64,000 nucleotides of DNA, taken from the NCBI GenBank assembly GCA_016215155.1, contig JACRLQ010000098.1, positions 29,186 to 93,185 on the forward strand. Direction: 5' to 3'. Made by a program: the position numbers and the translations under genes. Every line of letters starts with the position of its first letter. Position 1 is the first letter of the stretch. Of the stretch, positions 8,177 to 16,727 are shown one piece after another. Origin of the DNA: Nitrospirota bacterium. Lineage in GTDB: Bacteria > Nitrospirota > Thermodesulfovibrionia > Thermodesulfovibrionales > UBA6898. The notes beneath the pieces were generated by a model. It did no database searches, was not told the origin of the DNA, and was given only the letters and a program-made list of their open reading frames with translations.

Positions 8177-10033
8177 ATGATCAGAGACCTCAGGCTCCAC
8201 GGCAGCATAGGCGACATCGACTATTTCGCTTTTGTTTCCGGCCTCAGCGCCTATAACACCTACTTCTATGAAGAAGAAGACTCCCGGATAAGGTTCTTCT
8301 CGCAGGGCAATGAGTTCAGCATAACTGAAAACAACGTGACCTACCGCGGAACCGGCGGCAGCTTCTGCGAGTATATGTTCGGGGTCGAAAAACCCCTCAA
8401 GGACATGGCCAAAAACGACCTGCTCAACCGGCTGATCATGTTCGGCGCCTTTCTGGACGACAAGGAGCAGGTTGTTTTCACAAATAATACCGAGGGTATG
8501 GAGACCTTTTCGAGGCTGTTTCTCCAGGGACACGCGGTAACCAATTATTATTTTGTGGTCTCCTCGGCGTTCGGAGGTGATTACAGAAAGAGGCAGAGAC
8601 AGATACTGAAGATGGTCGGGAAGTTCCTCAAGAGGACCAACCTGCTCGCCGACGACCGGGACACCGAGCTGCTCGAACGGTTCTGTTTAGAACTCAAAGA
8701 GGAACATTCCGTTGTCTTTATCTTCAAGCTGATAAACCGCGCCAATCAGGAATATTACAATACGCTCCGGACACTCTACGCTAAAGATCGCGAGTTGAGC
8801 TTTGAAGACCAGGCGCTCCTCGAAAAAATCGTCCTCAGCAACAATATCGACGGGTATCAGCAGGAGCGCATGAAGATCGACATAATGTACAAACACCCTG
8901 AAAACCGTGTCGTCGTCGATGAATACCAGGCCGTGCTCGTAAAAGGCCTTGCCAGAGATACCCTCCAGGCGTCTGAATACGCCAGGCTTAACAGGCTCCG
9001 TACGCTGAGCATAAGAAACAACATCCCGAGCGTGCTTTTTGATACCCTCGACGAACTGCTGCTTAAGGGCAAAAAAATCCAGGAGACCGGCGAACAGAAC
9101 TATCTTAAGGACGTAAGGGCCGTGCTGGAGAACCTGTTTTTCAAAGACCCCTCTTTAAAACAGCATATCATCAGGGAAGATATTGTAAAACTGATCAGGG
9201 CAAAGCATACGGCTTATTCGCTGAACGACCGGGGCTTTGATCAGGTGCTGCTCGACATCGGAAGGGCCTGCGACGAGCTTTCGAGGGAAACCGACAACTT
9301 CAGCATCTTCGAGGAACTGAGTTCTCTTATTACGTACTTTGACCGTTACGATAACATTCATGCCGTTTTAAGCCAGCTGGCGTTTATGAAGAACATCGAT
9401 TTCAAAGAGGGCTCACTGAGAAGTCTCCTGGGGAACAAGGAGGCCTTCGATACCCTCGACCCCGGCCTCTTCACCTCCGTTTTTATAAAAGACATCCTCG
9501 AAAATAAATATATCACAAACTACGGCAAACAAAAAATTCGACTGATCGTAAAAGGTCTTGAAAGCATCCGTCAGGGCGAGGCCTCCCTCAGGGACATAAT
9601 CACCGCTCTTCGGAACCTGTCAGACGAAGAAAAACTCTACAATGAGACCCACGTCGCCCTTAAGGAGAGGATGCGGAGCTTCTTCCCCGGCCTTGAGATG
9701 AAACAAGTGAGGGAAAAGATAAGGGCCGACATCATGAAAGAGCTTGCGGAAAAAGGGATGGCCAAAAAGATTCCGGAGAAACTTTTCGAGAAGGTCTTTA
9801 TAGACCTCCGTAAGGAATCGGTCTATCTCAATCAGATCTTCCCTGAGGTCATCGTTTCACGCAATGCCGTGCTGAGGGAGGACTTCCTCGACAACAGCGG
9901 TCTCGACAGGTTCTATGTCGAGTCCCTTGAAAGGGAATACTTCGAGGAGAAAGGGCTTGATACCGGCCTGCTTGAATCTATACGGGACTATAATAAGGGG
10001 GCTCAGAAAACTGGAGGCGACGAGCGGATTTGA
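8177..10033 (+). CDS. Conserved protein of unknown function (possibly TIGR04442 family)
   Basis: A 618-residue, mostly helical, charged soluble protein without signal peptide or membrane segments. It has no catalytic motif I can name. From memory it resembles the uncharacterised TIGR04442 family seen in Nitrospirota and Deltaproteobacteria; that match is not verified. It is transcribed divergently from murA. Its last 22 bp run antisense into the 3' end of the tRNA-Cys gene, so the C-terminal residues (GGDERI) are encoded by tRNA sequence. No function is assigned. Confidence 0.75.
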   Translation: MIRDLRLHGSIGDIDYFAFVSGLSAYNTYFYEEEDSRIRFFSQGNEFSITENNVTYRGTGGSFCEYMFGVEKPLKDMAKNDLLNRLIMFGAFLDDKEQVVFTNNTEGMETFSRLFLQGHAVTNYYFVVSSAFGGDYRKRQRQILKMVGKFLKRTNLLADDRDTELLERFCLELKEEHSVVFIFKLINRANQEYYNTLRTLYAKDRELSFEDQALLEKIVLSNNIDGYQQERMKIDIMYKHPENRVVVDEYQAVLVKGLARDTLQASEYARLNRLRTLSIRNNIPSVLFDTLDELLLKGKKIQETGEQNYLKDVRAVLENLFFKDPSLKQHIIREDIVKLIRAKHTAYSLNDRGFDQVLLDIGRACDELSRETDNFSIFEELSSLITYFDRYDNIHAVLSQLAFMKNIDFKEGSLRSLLGNKEAFDTLDPGLFTSVFIKDILENKYITNYGKQKIRLIVKGLESIRQGEASLRDIITALRNLSDEEKLYNETHVALKERMRSFFPGLEMKQVREKIRADIMKELAEKGMAKKIPEKLFEKVFIDLRKESVYLNQIFPEVIVSRNAVLREDFLDNSGLDRFYVESLEREYFEEKGLDTGLLESIRDYNKGAQKTGGDERI

Positions 10034-10087
10034 ACCGCTGAATAAAGGTTTTGCAGACCTCCCCCTTAGCCACTTGGGTACGTCGCC
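10012..10087 (-). tRNA. tRNA-Cys (anticodon GCA)
   Basis: The 76-nt cloverleaf reads on the minus strand with acceptor GGCGACG/CGTCGCC, an encoded CCA end, T-arm GGTTCAAATCC and anticodon loop CTGCAAA in a 5-bp stem. The GCA anticodon gives cysteine. It sits 87 bp downstream of tRNA-Gly on the same strand, and its 3' end overlaps the end of the convergent 618-codon gene. Confidence 0.95.
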
Positions 10088-10174
10088 TTTTAAAAAGCAA
10101 CCCGTGAAAAGTGAATGGTGAAGAGTTAATCGGTTTTATTTGATTTTTTACTGTTCACTATTCACTGAATTTGT

Positions 10175-10249
10175 TGGAGCGGGAAACGGGATTCGAACCC
10201 GCGACCCCAACCTTGGCAAGGTTATGCTCTACCACTGAGCTATTCCCGC
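10175..10249 (-). tRNA. tRNA-Gly (anticodon GCC)
   Basis: The 75-nt cloverleaf reads on the minus strand with acceptor GCGGGAA/TTCCCGC, D-arm GCTCAGTGGTAGAGC, anticodon loop TTGCCAA, T-arm GGGTTCGAATCCC and an encoded CCA. It decodes GGC/GGU. It is probably cotranscribed with the neighbouring tRNA-Cys. Confidence 0.96.
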
Positions 10250-10365
10250 ATCTGTTCCAAAAAGAAGCGCCCGGACATCGAAACAGTCCTTAACTTATTG
10301 GCGCATCTTAAGGTATAATTATAATTGATTTCAAAAAAAATAAACAAGGGATTTTCATAAAAATA

Positions 10366-11838
10366 ATGTTATTTCCTGACCTCAGCACCTTCAGGGGCCT
10401 GACAAAAAAAGGCAATCTGATCCCGGTATATAAAGAGATCCTCGCGGACACCGACACCCCGGTGACCGCGTTCATGAAGGTAGGGGGCTCGCCGTCTTTT
10501 CTGCTTGAGAGCGTCGAGGGCGGGGAGAAATGGGCCCGGTATTCCTTCATCGGGTCGCGTCCTTCGAGGACCATCAGCGGCACTGGAAACAGGGTCGAGA
10601 TCACGGACGCTTCAGGCCTTTCCCAGGTGGTCCATTCCGAGACCCCTTTTGACATTGTGGAAAAAGAGATATCCAGATATACCCCCGTCGAGACGGAGGG
10701 CCTGCCGAGGTTCTTCGGAGGTCTCGTCGGCTACATAGGATACGATATGGTGCGCTACTTCGAACCGATAAGCGAAAGACCGAAGGCAGGCCTCGGCCTG
10801 CCGGAGTTCTTTCTTATGCTGACCGACACCATGCTCATCTTCGATAACCTGAGACAGAAGATCAAGGTCATATCGAACGCCCATATAAACGGGCAGTCTG
10901 CTGAAGAGGCTTACAGGGAGGCAGAACGGAAGATAGACAATCTCATCTCCATGCTCCGCAACCCACTGGTAATGAAGCAGACGGACAAAGGCGCCGGCGC
11001 GGGAGCTTTCGGATCAAACTATTCAAAGGACGATTTTATGTCTTCAGTCGTTGCTGCCAAGGAGTATATCAAGGCAGGCGATATTTTCCAGGTCGTCTTG
11101 TCCCAGCGTTTCGACCGGCCGACGTATGCCGACCCGTTCGACATATACAGATCGCTTCGGGTCATCAACCCTTCGCCTTACATGTACTATATCGACATCG
11201 GAGATGCAAAAATCGTCGGATCATCACCTGAAATCCTCGTCAGACTTGAAGACGACAAAATAGTCCTGCGTCCGATCGCCGGGACAAGACGGCGCGGGAA
11301 GACCGAGGATGAGGATGCAGCGCTTGAGCAGGAGCTAAAAAAAGACCCGAAGGAGACGGCCGAGCATATCATGCTTGTTGATCTCGGAAGAAACGATGTC
11401 GGCAGGGTGGCAAAGACAGGGACTGTCAGGGTCACGGAGATGATGGAGGTCGAAAGGTACAGCCATGTTATGCACCTTGTGTCGAATGTCGAAGGAGAGA
11501 TCCTGAGCGGTCTTAACGCCTTTGACGTTCTGAGGGCCTGCTTCCCGGCCGGGACTGTCTCCGGGGCTCCGAAGGTCAGGGCGATGGAGATCATAGAGGA
11601 ACTTGAACCAACGCGGAGAGGACCTTATGCCGGCTCTGTAGGCTATTTCAGCTATTCCGGAAACATGGATACCTGCATAACGATCAGGACCCTTATCCTG
11701 AAAGACGGCAGGGTCTACGTCCAGTCAGGGGCCGGGATCGTCGCCGATTCCGAACCTGAAAATGAATACACCGAAACCCTCAATAAGGCAAAAGGCATGA
11801 TTAAGGCCGTCGAGATGGCAGAGGAAGGACTAAACTGA
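10366..11838 (+). CDS. trpE: Anthranilate synthase component I
   Basis: Converts chorismate plus ammonia to anthranilate in tryptophan biosynthesis. The 490-residue protein has the N-terminal feedback-inhibition LLES motif ([17 protein letters not shown], about residues 46-62). The C-terminal chorismate-binding domain shows [37 protein letters not shown] and [18 protein letters not shown]. The stop codon overlaps the trpG start by one base (TGATG), so the two subunits are translationally coupled. No other trp gene follows. A role in p-aminobenzoate synthesis is possible, but the LLES motif favours tryptophan. Confidence 0.95.
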   Translation: MLFPDLSTFRGLTKKGNLIPVYKEILADTDTPVTAFMKVGGSPSFLLESVEGGEKWARYSFIGSRPSRTISGTGNRVEITDASGLSQVVHSETPFDIVEKEISRYTPVETEGLPRFFGGLVGYIGYDMVRYFEPISERPKAGLGLPEFFLMLTDTMLIFDNLRQKIKVISNAHINGQSAEEAYREAERKIDNLISMLRNPLVMKQTDKGAGAGAFGSNYSKDDFMSSVVAAKEYIKAGDIFQVVLSQRFDRPTYADPFDIYRSLRVINPSPYMYYIDIGDAKIVGSSPEILVRLEDDKIVLRPIAGTRRRGKTEDEDAALEQELKKDPKETAEHIMLVDLGRNDVGRVAKTGTVRVTEMMEVERYSHVMHLVSNVEGEILSGLNAFDVLRACFPAGTVSGAPKVRAMEIIEELEPTRRGPYAGSVGYFSYSGNMDTCITIRTLILKDGRVYVQSGAGIVADSEPENEYTETLNKAKGMIKAVEMAEEGLN

Positions 11839-12407
11839 TGCTTTTGATGATAGATAATTACGATTCTTTTACTTACAACCTTGTTCAGTATCTCGGCGAA
11901 CTCGGAGAGGACATCAGGGTATTCAGAAATAACAGGATCACAATTGCCGAGATCGAGGCGATGCGCCCGGAGCGGATAGTCGTCTCTCCCGGCCCCTGCA
12001 CCCCCAATGAGGCCGGCATATCCGTCGAGCTGATACGGCACTTCGCCGGACGGACCCCGATACTCGGGGTCTGCCTGGGTCATCAGTCCATTGGCGCTGC
12101 CTTTGGCGGAGATATAATCCGGGCGCCTAAGCTAATGCACGGCAAGACCTCGATGATCAGTCATGACGGAAAGACTATCTACTCTGGACTGCCTAACCCT
12201 TTTATAGCTACGCGGTATCATTCACTTGTGATCAAGGAAGATACGATGCCCGGATGCCTTGAGATAACTGCCCGGGCTGACGACGGCGAGGTCATGGGGG
12301 TAAGACATAAGGAATTTATCGTCGAAGGGGTCCAGTTCCATCCGGAGTCGATCCTTACGACCGCAGGGAAGGACCTGCTGAGGAATTTTTTGAAGCTTAA
12401 GTATTAG
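11838..12407 (+). CDS. trpG: Anthranilate synthase component II (glutamine amidotransferase)
   Basis: Class I glutamine amidotransferase that supplies ammonia to TrpE, and probably also to aminodeoxychorismate synthase (PabA role). In its 189 residues the nucleophile lies in [16 protein letters not shown] and the His/Glu pair in [10 protein letters not shown]; the [18 protein letters not shown] start is typical. It is coupled to trpE by a one-base overlap and converges on a small membrane-protein gene 7 bp away. Confidence 0.95.
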   Translation: MLLMIDNYDSFTYNLVQYLGELGEDIRVFRNNRITIAEIEAMRPERIVVSPGPCTPNEAGISVELIRHFAGRTPILGVCLGHQSIGAAFGGDIIRAPKLMHGKTSMISHDGKTIYSGLPNPFIATRYHSLVIKEDTMPGCLEITARADDGEVMGVRHKEFIVEGVQFHPESILTTAGKDLLRNFLKLKY

Positions 12408-12414
12408 GCCGTTT

Positions 12415-12612
12415 TCAAAAAGAACTTCTCGTTAAACCAACACCCGCATAAACCGCGATGATTCCGGCAGCAATATAAACTACGGAGGTCAGTCTTTTTA
12501 CAGACCCGTCTCTCTTTGCCAAAGATACAATCCCTGCCATGAAGGCAACCCCTCCAACCAGAATAAGGTTAATGCCGATGACCAGACTGAAAATATTACT
12601 GAGCGAACCCAT
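12415..12612 (-). CDS. Small two-helix membrane protein, unknown function
   Basis: A 65-residue protein with two hydrophobic segments (about residues 7-29 and 43-60) separated by a basic loop KRDGSVKR. No family is recognised. Good hydrophobic periodicity and a start directly downstream of an accessory island make it plausible but not certain. Confidence 0.45.
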   Translation of the reverse strand: MGSLSNIFSLVIGINLILVGGVAFMAGIVSLAKRDGSVKRLTSVVYIAAGIIAVYAGVGLTRSSF

Positions 12613-12694
12613 ATGATATCCTTGTCATACCAAATTCCCCATTATTTCAGTTTCTTTCTGCCGATATGCGGCAATTCTTTATAATTCTTGCTGC

Positions 12695-13480
12695 TTACCA
12701 CCGGCGTGCCGGTCTGTCTTTCAATATCTTTTCGCGTCCGGCCTGCAACAGCCCCTCCGTCCTGCGCATCCTTTTTAAGAGGAGTAAAGCCCTTAGATCC
12801 CTGTATTTAGTTATCTTAGTTGTCGTGGCCTCGCCCAGCATGGTTAAAATCAGTTCAATGTCTGTCATATGATCACGCAGGTTCTCTCGCTCCAGTCCCT
12901 TCACCTGCTTGTATTCATCGACCTTAAGATCAAACGCCCCCTGCATAATCTCATTGGTCAGAATAGCAAATTCCTGATTGCTCCGAACTCCCCGGGTTTT
13001 CCATTCATCGGTCAAATCCTGACGCACGGCTATCCCCCGCGTCCGCTTGTCTATCCATTCCTTGGGGTACCCCTTCTTTTCATAAAGCTCCTTCATCCGC
13101 TCCATGGACAGTTCAGGGTTTTCTATCTCGTCAATCCTCTCTTTGCCTACCCGGGCCAGCCAGCGTTTGAAAGGTTCCACCTTCGGGGAAGGGATTGACT
13201 GGATAATGCGGAACATGGTTTCTGTATCGGCACAGTCAGAGGCATAAAATTTTCCATCTGATGACTGCAATTTCAGTTGTCCGATTTTTTCGGACAACTG
13301 ATCATATCCCTCCTTAAATAGCCTCTTTTTAAGGTCGTTCCAGTATTTTCGGGGCCTGTCGCTCCCAACCAGAACCTCGATAACGTCAATAATCGAAAAC
13401 CACCATTCGCCCTCATGGAATACTTTTCTGATGTGCTTTCCCTGAAAAACCGCGAGCTTGTTGTCTTCAGTCTTGCTCAT
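12695..13480 (-). pseudogene. Bro-N/DinD-type antirepressor-like protein, C-terminus frameshifted
   Basis: The N-terminal Bro-N domain (FHEGEWWFSIIDVIEVL, then YWNDLKKRL) is the DNA-binding module of phage antirepressors. It is also common as an extra gene in type I restriction loci. The second ATG (13480), with GGGAGGG seven bases upstream, is the likely start. The frame ends after QAGREKILKDRPARRW. Adding one A in the GAAAAG run near 12739 instead gives GREKDIERQTGTPVV and then SSKNYKELPHIGRKKLK, the conserved family tail, with a stop at 12642-12644. So the gene carries a one-base deletion or a sequencing error. Its start overlaps a DinD-like fragment (ATGA). Confidence 0.75.
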
Positions 13481-13590
13481 GCACATTCCCTCCCGTCTCC
13501 ACTCCCGCCATTGCCGATTCCAACCATTTCGGTGATTTCAACGAAATGGGCTGCTACCCTCTGCCCCATAAACTCAAATTTTACCGGCAT
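13477..13590 (-). pseudogene. DinD-like fragment, 37 codons
   Basis: Reads GQRVAAHFVEITEMVGIGNG, which lines up with the DinD segment DDHFEEILDMVKIGSNA as I remember it; everything else of that family is missing. Its ATG overlaps the stop of the HsdR fragment and its stop overlaps the start of the Bro-N gene (ATGA). These junctions look like deletion scars that happen to preserve coupling. Identification is by memory of one family member, so moderate. Confidence 0.5.
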
Positions 13591-13706
13591 TAGTGTTCAG
13601 TGTCCGTGATGTCGGACTGTTCAAGGACACCGTACTTATGCTCGCGTATGAGGAAGTCAGCGATGTGCTGTTGAAAGGTCAGTTCGGGTGCTTTGCGTTT
13701 AGCCAT
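13590..13706 (-). pseudogene. Truncated type I restriction HsdR subunit, N-terminal 38 codons
   Basis: The reading MAKRKAPELTFQQHIADFLI followed by REHKYGVLEQSDITDTEH corresponds to the first residues of one group of type I restriction R subunits (DEAD-box helicase/nuclease), normally about 1000 residues long. Here a stop follows directly. No helicase or nuclease part remains, so it cannot be functional. It begins 18 bp after the RelE toxin stop, on the same strand. Confidence 0.65.
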
Positions 13707-13724
13707 GTTCTTCTTTTAAGCAAT

Positions 13725-14048
13725 TCATTTTGGACCACCCAGCAGCCGCGCCAATGCCGAATGATAGACAGCCATATCTTCCCGTTTATCGATCGCCAGA
13801 ACCAGGACAACCAGCACGTCATCCTCGACAGTATATATCAGGCGATAGCCCTGCTTGCGGAGCTTGATTTTGTAACAATTGCGCAAATTGCCATGCAGCT
13901 TTGAACCCGGTATATGCGGCTGTTCAAGTCGCTTCTTGAGAGCCTTGCGCAAGGGCTCTTTGACGCTGCCGTCAAGCGCATGCCACTCTGCCAACGCCTC
14001 GGGAATAAACTTCAGACGGTAGCTGTGAGTGACTTCAGATTTCGTCAA
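13725..14048 (-). CDS. RelE/ParE family toxin
   Basis: A 107-residue RelE-superfamily protein, by family an mRNA interferase acting at the ribosome. The core reads YRLKFIPEALAEWHALD, LHGNLRNCYKIKLRKQGYRLIY and LVLAIDKREDMAVYHSA, giving the conserved basic and aromatic pattern (KL...YRL.Y, DKRE..VY). It overlaps its antitoxin gene by 14 bp, the usual arrangement. Intact, unlike its neighbours in the island. Confidence 0.88.
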   Translation of the reverse strand: MTKSEVTHSYRLKFIPEALAEWHALDGSVKEPLRKALKKRLEQPHIPGSKLHGNLRNCYKIKLRKQGYRLIYTVEDDVLVVLVLAIDKREDMAVYHSALARLLGGPK

Positions 14049-14286
14049 TATCCACCTCTACGGCGGCATCCTTCTGGGCCAAACGATGGCGGATGAGCTC
14101 GGCGAGATCGCCGTCTATCATCTGTTCGACCAGAGCTTCAAACATTCGCGGGGTCACCATGTAAAACACCGGACGGTTGTGGTTGAGGACCGCCACCGGC
14201 CTTTCACCCGCAGTGCGAAGCACCTGGGCCGGGTTTTTCTTAAATTCAGACATGCTTATAGAAAGGTCGGCATAGATAGTGTCCAT
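14035..14286 (-). CDS. Phd/YefM-type antitoxin
   Basis: An 83-residue antitoxin. The N-terminal Phd/YefM DNA-binding fold (SISMSEFKKNPAQVLRTAGERPVAVLNHNRPVFYMV) is followed by an acidic, probably disordered toxin-binding tail ending EVDIDEI. It precedes the RelE-type toxin and probably autoregulates the pair. A ribosome site (AGGAGG) lies just upstream, and the AT-rich stretch around 14300-14340 with repeated AGCTCTA / AGAGCTA motifs may be the operator. Confidence 0.87.
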   Translation of the reverse strand: MDTIYADLSISMSEFKKNPAQVLRTAGERPVAVLNHNRPVFYMVTPRMFEALVEQMIDGDLAELIRHRLAQKDAAVEVDIDEI

Positions 14287-14308
14287 AATTATAACCTCCT
14301 GTTGGATA

Positions 14309-14341
14309 TAGCTCTAATTATAGCTCTATATTTGGAGCTTT
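14309..14341. promoter_or_regulatory. Possible toxin-antitoxin operator
   Basis: The bases upstream of the antitoxin contain TAGCTCTAATTATAGCTCTA, a repeated TAGCTCTA motif at 12-bp spacing, followed by TTTGGAGCT. Repeats of this kind are typical autoregulation sites for Phd-type antitoxins. No binding data can be inferred. Confidence 0.4.
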
Positions 14342-14504
14342 TCAAGCTTTGGGTCCAGTTTGGGCGATATTCTCACCCGCCCCACAGCTGCCGCTGACTA
14401 CCTTTTTTAGGTCGATCCAATATCGCTTGGGAATGCTGCTGTCCGTCAAGACCTCGCTGACATCAATGATCGAAAACCACCCTTCGCCTTCATGAATAAA
14501 AAAG
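14342..14504 (-). pseudogene. Second Bro-N domain fragment
   Basis: The frame contains FFIHEGEGWFSIIDVSEVL then PKRYWIDLKK, a clear second copy of the Bro-N head also present in the gene at 12695-13480. It runs only about 35 recognisable residues, lacks a start codon and ends abnormally (GENIAQTGPKA). Its 5' edge coincides with the terminator of the YkgJ gene, so this looks like the break point of the island. Confidence 0.6.
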
Positions 14505-14534
14505 GGGCGCTGTCTTTCACAGAGCCCCTTTGAA
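14498..14534 (-). terminator. Rho-independent terminator of the YkgJ-type gene
   Basis: Minus-strand hairpin AAAGGGGC-T-CTGT / ACAG-C-GCCCCTTT with a GAAAG loop, followed by a run of T. One mismatch interrupts the stem. It lies 35 bp past the stop of the gene ending at 14569. Confidence 0.8.
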
Positions 14535-14568
14535 AATGCTTTATTTGCTAAAGGTCTTATTAGCAGGC

Positions 14569-15465
14569 TCAAATCTCCGGTCCTACTACTTTTCTCTCCA
14601 CCTTCATCGCGGCCTGCCTTCTTGCCTGCGCCTCTTTCCTTGCATCTTCCCTGACCTTGAAGTCGCCTTCGCCATAAAGGGTGAACCTGAGCCACGAGAG
14701 GGAAAATTTCAGCAGTTCCAGTTCGTCATTTTTCAGCTTCTCTATCACTTCAGGCTCTATCTCATAGGCCTGGAGGAACCTGCTTTCAAAGACAAATTTC
14801 CTGAAGGAATCAAGGTTTGTGCTTACCATGAAAAACAGGTCCAGTGACTTCTGGCTGAACTCCACCATGCCGAGGGTCTTTGCCTTCAGGACGATCTCCA
14901 TCCAGTCGTCGTTTACCGCGTCGTAAACATCGGAGCCCTGGTCGGCGCGCCATTCGTCGATCGTCCATTCTTTATCTTCGTTATGCCCGAGACAATGGTC
15001 TTCCTTTATCTTTATGAAAAAATTGGTGCCTGTTTCCTTATCGAACTGCTTCATTATCCCCATGCCTATCGGATAATACCGGCATGTAAGGGGACGGTCT
15101 TCATACACGGTGCAGCCCTCTTTCGTTACAAACGGACAGGACCTTGTTTCGTCTTCCTTCATCTTCATTACCGCGACGGGAAGCTGTGACCTGTCGATCA
15201 CGGTCTGGAGAGTATGCGTAAGGAGAAACTCGTCATAGGTCATCCCGAGCCTTTTTTTCAGTCTGTATATGTCATACGGGGACAGGAATATCTTTATCCC
15301 GCTGCAGCATTTTGTAAAACACGCGATGCCGGGATAGCAGCGGAACTTCATCTTTGATTTCCCGGTCAGGTACTCCGGAACAATGACGCTCTTTTCTATC
15401 TTGCCCTCAAGATGTTTTTTTATATCATTAATATCGGTACTGCCGTTATTGTCCGCGGTGGCCAT
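14569..15465 (-). CDS. YkgJ-type cysteine-cluster protein
   Basis: A 298-residue protein with the YkgJ/UPF0153-type putative Zn- or Fe-S-binding cysteine cluster. Cysteines occur in FRCYPGIACFTKCCSG (residues 42-57), SCPFVTKEGCTVYEDRPLTCRYYPIG and DHCLGH, the order typical of the family. The remaining C-terminal half is helical with a basic end. The biochemical role of the family is unknown. It is monocistronic with its own terminator. Confidence 0.82.
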   Translation of the reverse strand: MATADNNGSTDINDIKKHLEGKIEKSVIVPEYLTGKSKMKFRCYPGIACFTKCCSGIKIFLSPYDIYRLKKRLGMTYDEFLLTHTLQTVIDRSQLPVAVMKMKEDETRSCPFVTKEGCTVYEDRPLTCRYYPIGMGIMKQFDKETGTNFFIKIKEDHCLGHNEDKEWTIDEWRADQGSDVYDAVNDDWMEIVLKAKTLGMVEFSQKSLDLFFMVSTNLDSFRKFVFESRFLQAYEIEPEVIEKLKNDELELLKFSLSWLRFTLYGEGDFKVREDARKEAQARRQAAMKVERKVVGPEI

Positions 15466-15677
15466 GGATGCTCCCTTAAATGTTAATATGTTTCAATGAA
15501 CTTTGCGGCCGGCAAAACAAGGGAAGAGTTAAAAGATTATGCCATGTCCGCGCCGCCAAGTTTCCACTGAATGCGAGTTGGTGTTATTATACTACATCGT
15601 GGACATATATATCACCGCGGAGGTATATAGGGTCCGGATTTAGCCCTGTTTATACCGGATGCCGGAAGGAGCATATC

Positions 15678-15932
15678 TTGAAGAAGATCACCGTGTATTC
15701 CCTCAGTACCTGCCCGGCATGCAAGAAGCTTAAGGCATTCCTGGATGAAAAAGGCATTTCATATAGCCTCATCGAGGTGGACACTCTCGATTCCGGCGAG
15801 CAGTGGGCCGTAACAAAGGAGCTTTCCAGGCATAACCCGGGCAAGACCTTTCCTACTACCGTAGTTGAAGAGGTTATAATCGGATTCCGTCCCGAGGAGC
15901 TTACAGTCAAAATTATGGCGGCGTCGGAATGA
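15678..15932 (+). CDS. Glutaredoxin-like protein
   Basis: An 84-residue thioredoxin-fold protein with the redox motif STCPACKKL (CPAC) near the N-terminus and the cis-proline motif FPTTVVEEVIIGF. The TTG start at 15678 is chosen because GGAAGGAG lies six bases upstream and the fold begins immediately after (KKITVYSLS); an in-frame extension to 15480 has no domain. It overlaps the next gene, a ferredoxin-thioredoxin reductase, by 4 bp. It is therefore likely to be the reductase's disulfide substrate. Confidence 0.85.
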   Translation: MKKITVYSLSTCPACKKLKAFLDEKGISYSLIEVDTLDSGEQWAVTKELSRHNPGKTFPTTVVEEVIIGFRPEELTVKIMAASE

Positions 15933-16261
15933 CCCCTGAGGTTCTGTATGAGGCGCTTTCAAAATACGCTGCCGCCCTGGGCATGGAGCTCAACAATGAC
16001 AGGTCTTTTGTGCTTGATATCCTCTCCGGCCTCCTCAGGAACGAAGGGCGGTATGGGTACCGTTCCTGCCCGTGCAGGCTGGCGACCGGCAACAGGACTG
16101 AGGACCTGGACATCATCTGTCCCTGTGCCTTCCGCAACGACGATGTCCGTGAGTACGGGAGCTGTTACTGCGGACTCTATGTATCAAATGATTGGAATGA
16201 GGGTAGAATTGCAAGGCAGATTGTGCCTGAGCGCAGAAAACATAAGGAGATTTTGCAATGA
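15929..16261 (+). CDS. Ferredoxin-thioredoxin reductase catalytic subunit
   Basis: A 110-residue FTR catalytic subunit. It holds a 4Fe-4S cluster and a redox-active disulfide and passes electrons from ferredoxin to a thioredoxin-like protein. All seven signature cysteines are visible: SCPCRLA, ICPCAFR and SCYCGLYVS. No FTR variable subunit is encoded nearby, as in other non-photosynthetic organisms. It overlaps the glutaredoxin gene upstream and the unknown gene downstream by 4 bp each, so the three are one translational unit. Confidence 0.92.
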   Translation: MTPEVLYEALSKYAAALGMELNNDRSFVLDILSGLLRNEGRYGYRSCPCRLATGNRTEDLDIICPCAFRNDDVREYGSCYCGLYVSNDWNEGRIARQIVPERRKHKEILQ

Positions 16262-16650
16262 CCGAAATTAACCTCGATGATATGAATCTTGAAGACGTGC
16301 TGTCTCTTGACGATATGAAGTGCAGGCCTGAAATCGTCTCTCAGATAAAATTTGATGTGACCCCTCAGATGATGATGGAGCCGCGGTTTCAGTCGAAGCC
16401 TGACGACCTCGCCAGGCTCAAGGAGATATCCGGTTATATTTTCTATATCGAGACCGAAACGGAGACCCCCGGCGTTATGCTGCTGAAGATCGGCAGGACG
16501 GACATCACCACAACTATCGGACATATCGCGGAGGTCCCTGCCGGTATGGTCCGCGATGCGATTGACAATCCTGTGCTCCCGCCCATACACGGCATGTTCG
16601 CGATATCAGATGAGATCAGGGACTGGCTGAAAAAAGCGCTGTCCGTCTGA
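16258..16650 (+). CDS. Unknown protein, third gene of the FTR operon
   Basis: 130 residues with an acidic N-terminus (NLDDMNLEDVLSLDDMKCR), one cysteine and a mixed alpha/beta C-terminal half. No membrane segment, signal or known motif. I do not recognise the family. The 4-bp ATGA overlap with the FTR gene suggests a linked role in the same thiol-redox pathway; that is inference from position only. Confidence 0.7.
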   Translation: MTEINLDDMNLEDVLSLDDMKCRPEIVSQIKFDVTPQMMMEPRFQSKPDDLARLKEISGYIFYIETETETPGVMLLKIGRTDITTTIGHIAEVPAGMVRDAIDNPVLPPIHGMFAISDEIRDWLKKALSV

Positions 16651-16665
16651 CTGTTTTTTTTCGGA

Positions 16666-16707
16666 ATAAAAAAAAGGGCTGGCCCCTGATACCGGGTCCA
16701 GCCCTTT
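16666..16707 (-). terminator. Rho-independent terminator of hppA
   Basis: Perfect 10-bp stem AAAGGGCTGG / CCAGCCCTTT, extended by a CCC/GGG pair inside the loop and followed on the minus strand by TTTTTTTT. It begins 21 bp past the hppA stop. It could also slow plus-strand transcription from the FTR operon. Confidence 0.9.
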
Positions 16708-16727
16708 GGTATTTCCTCGTACTGCTT

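Noticed and set aside
15480..15677. Longer N-terminus for the glutaredoxin-like protein
   Set aside because: No fold or conservation expected; the TTG at 15678 has a good ribosome site directly before the thioredoxin fold.
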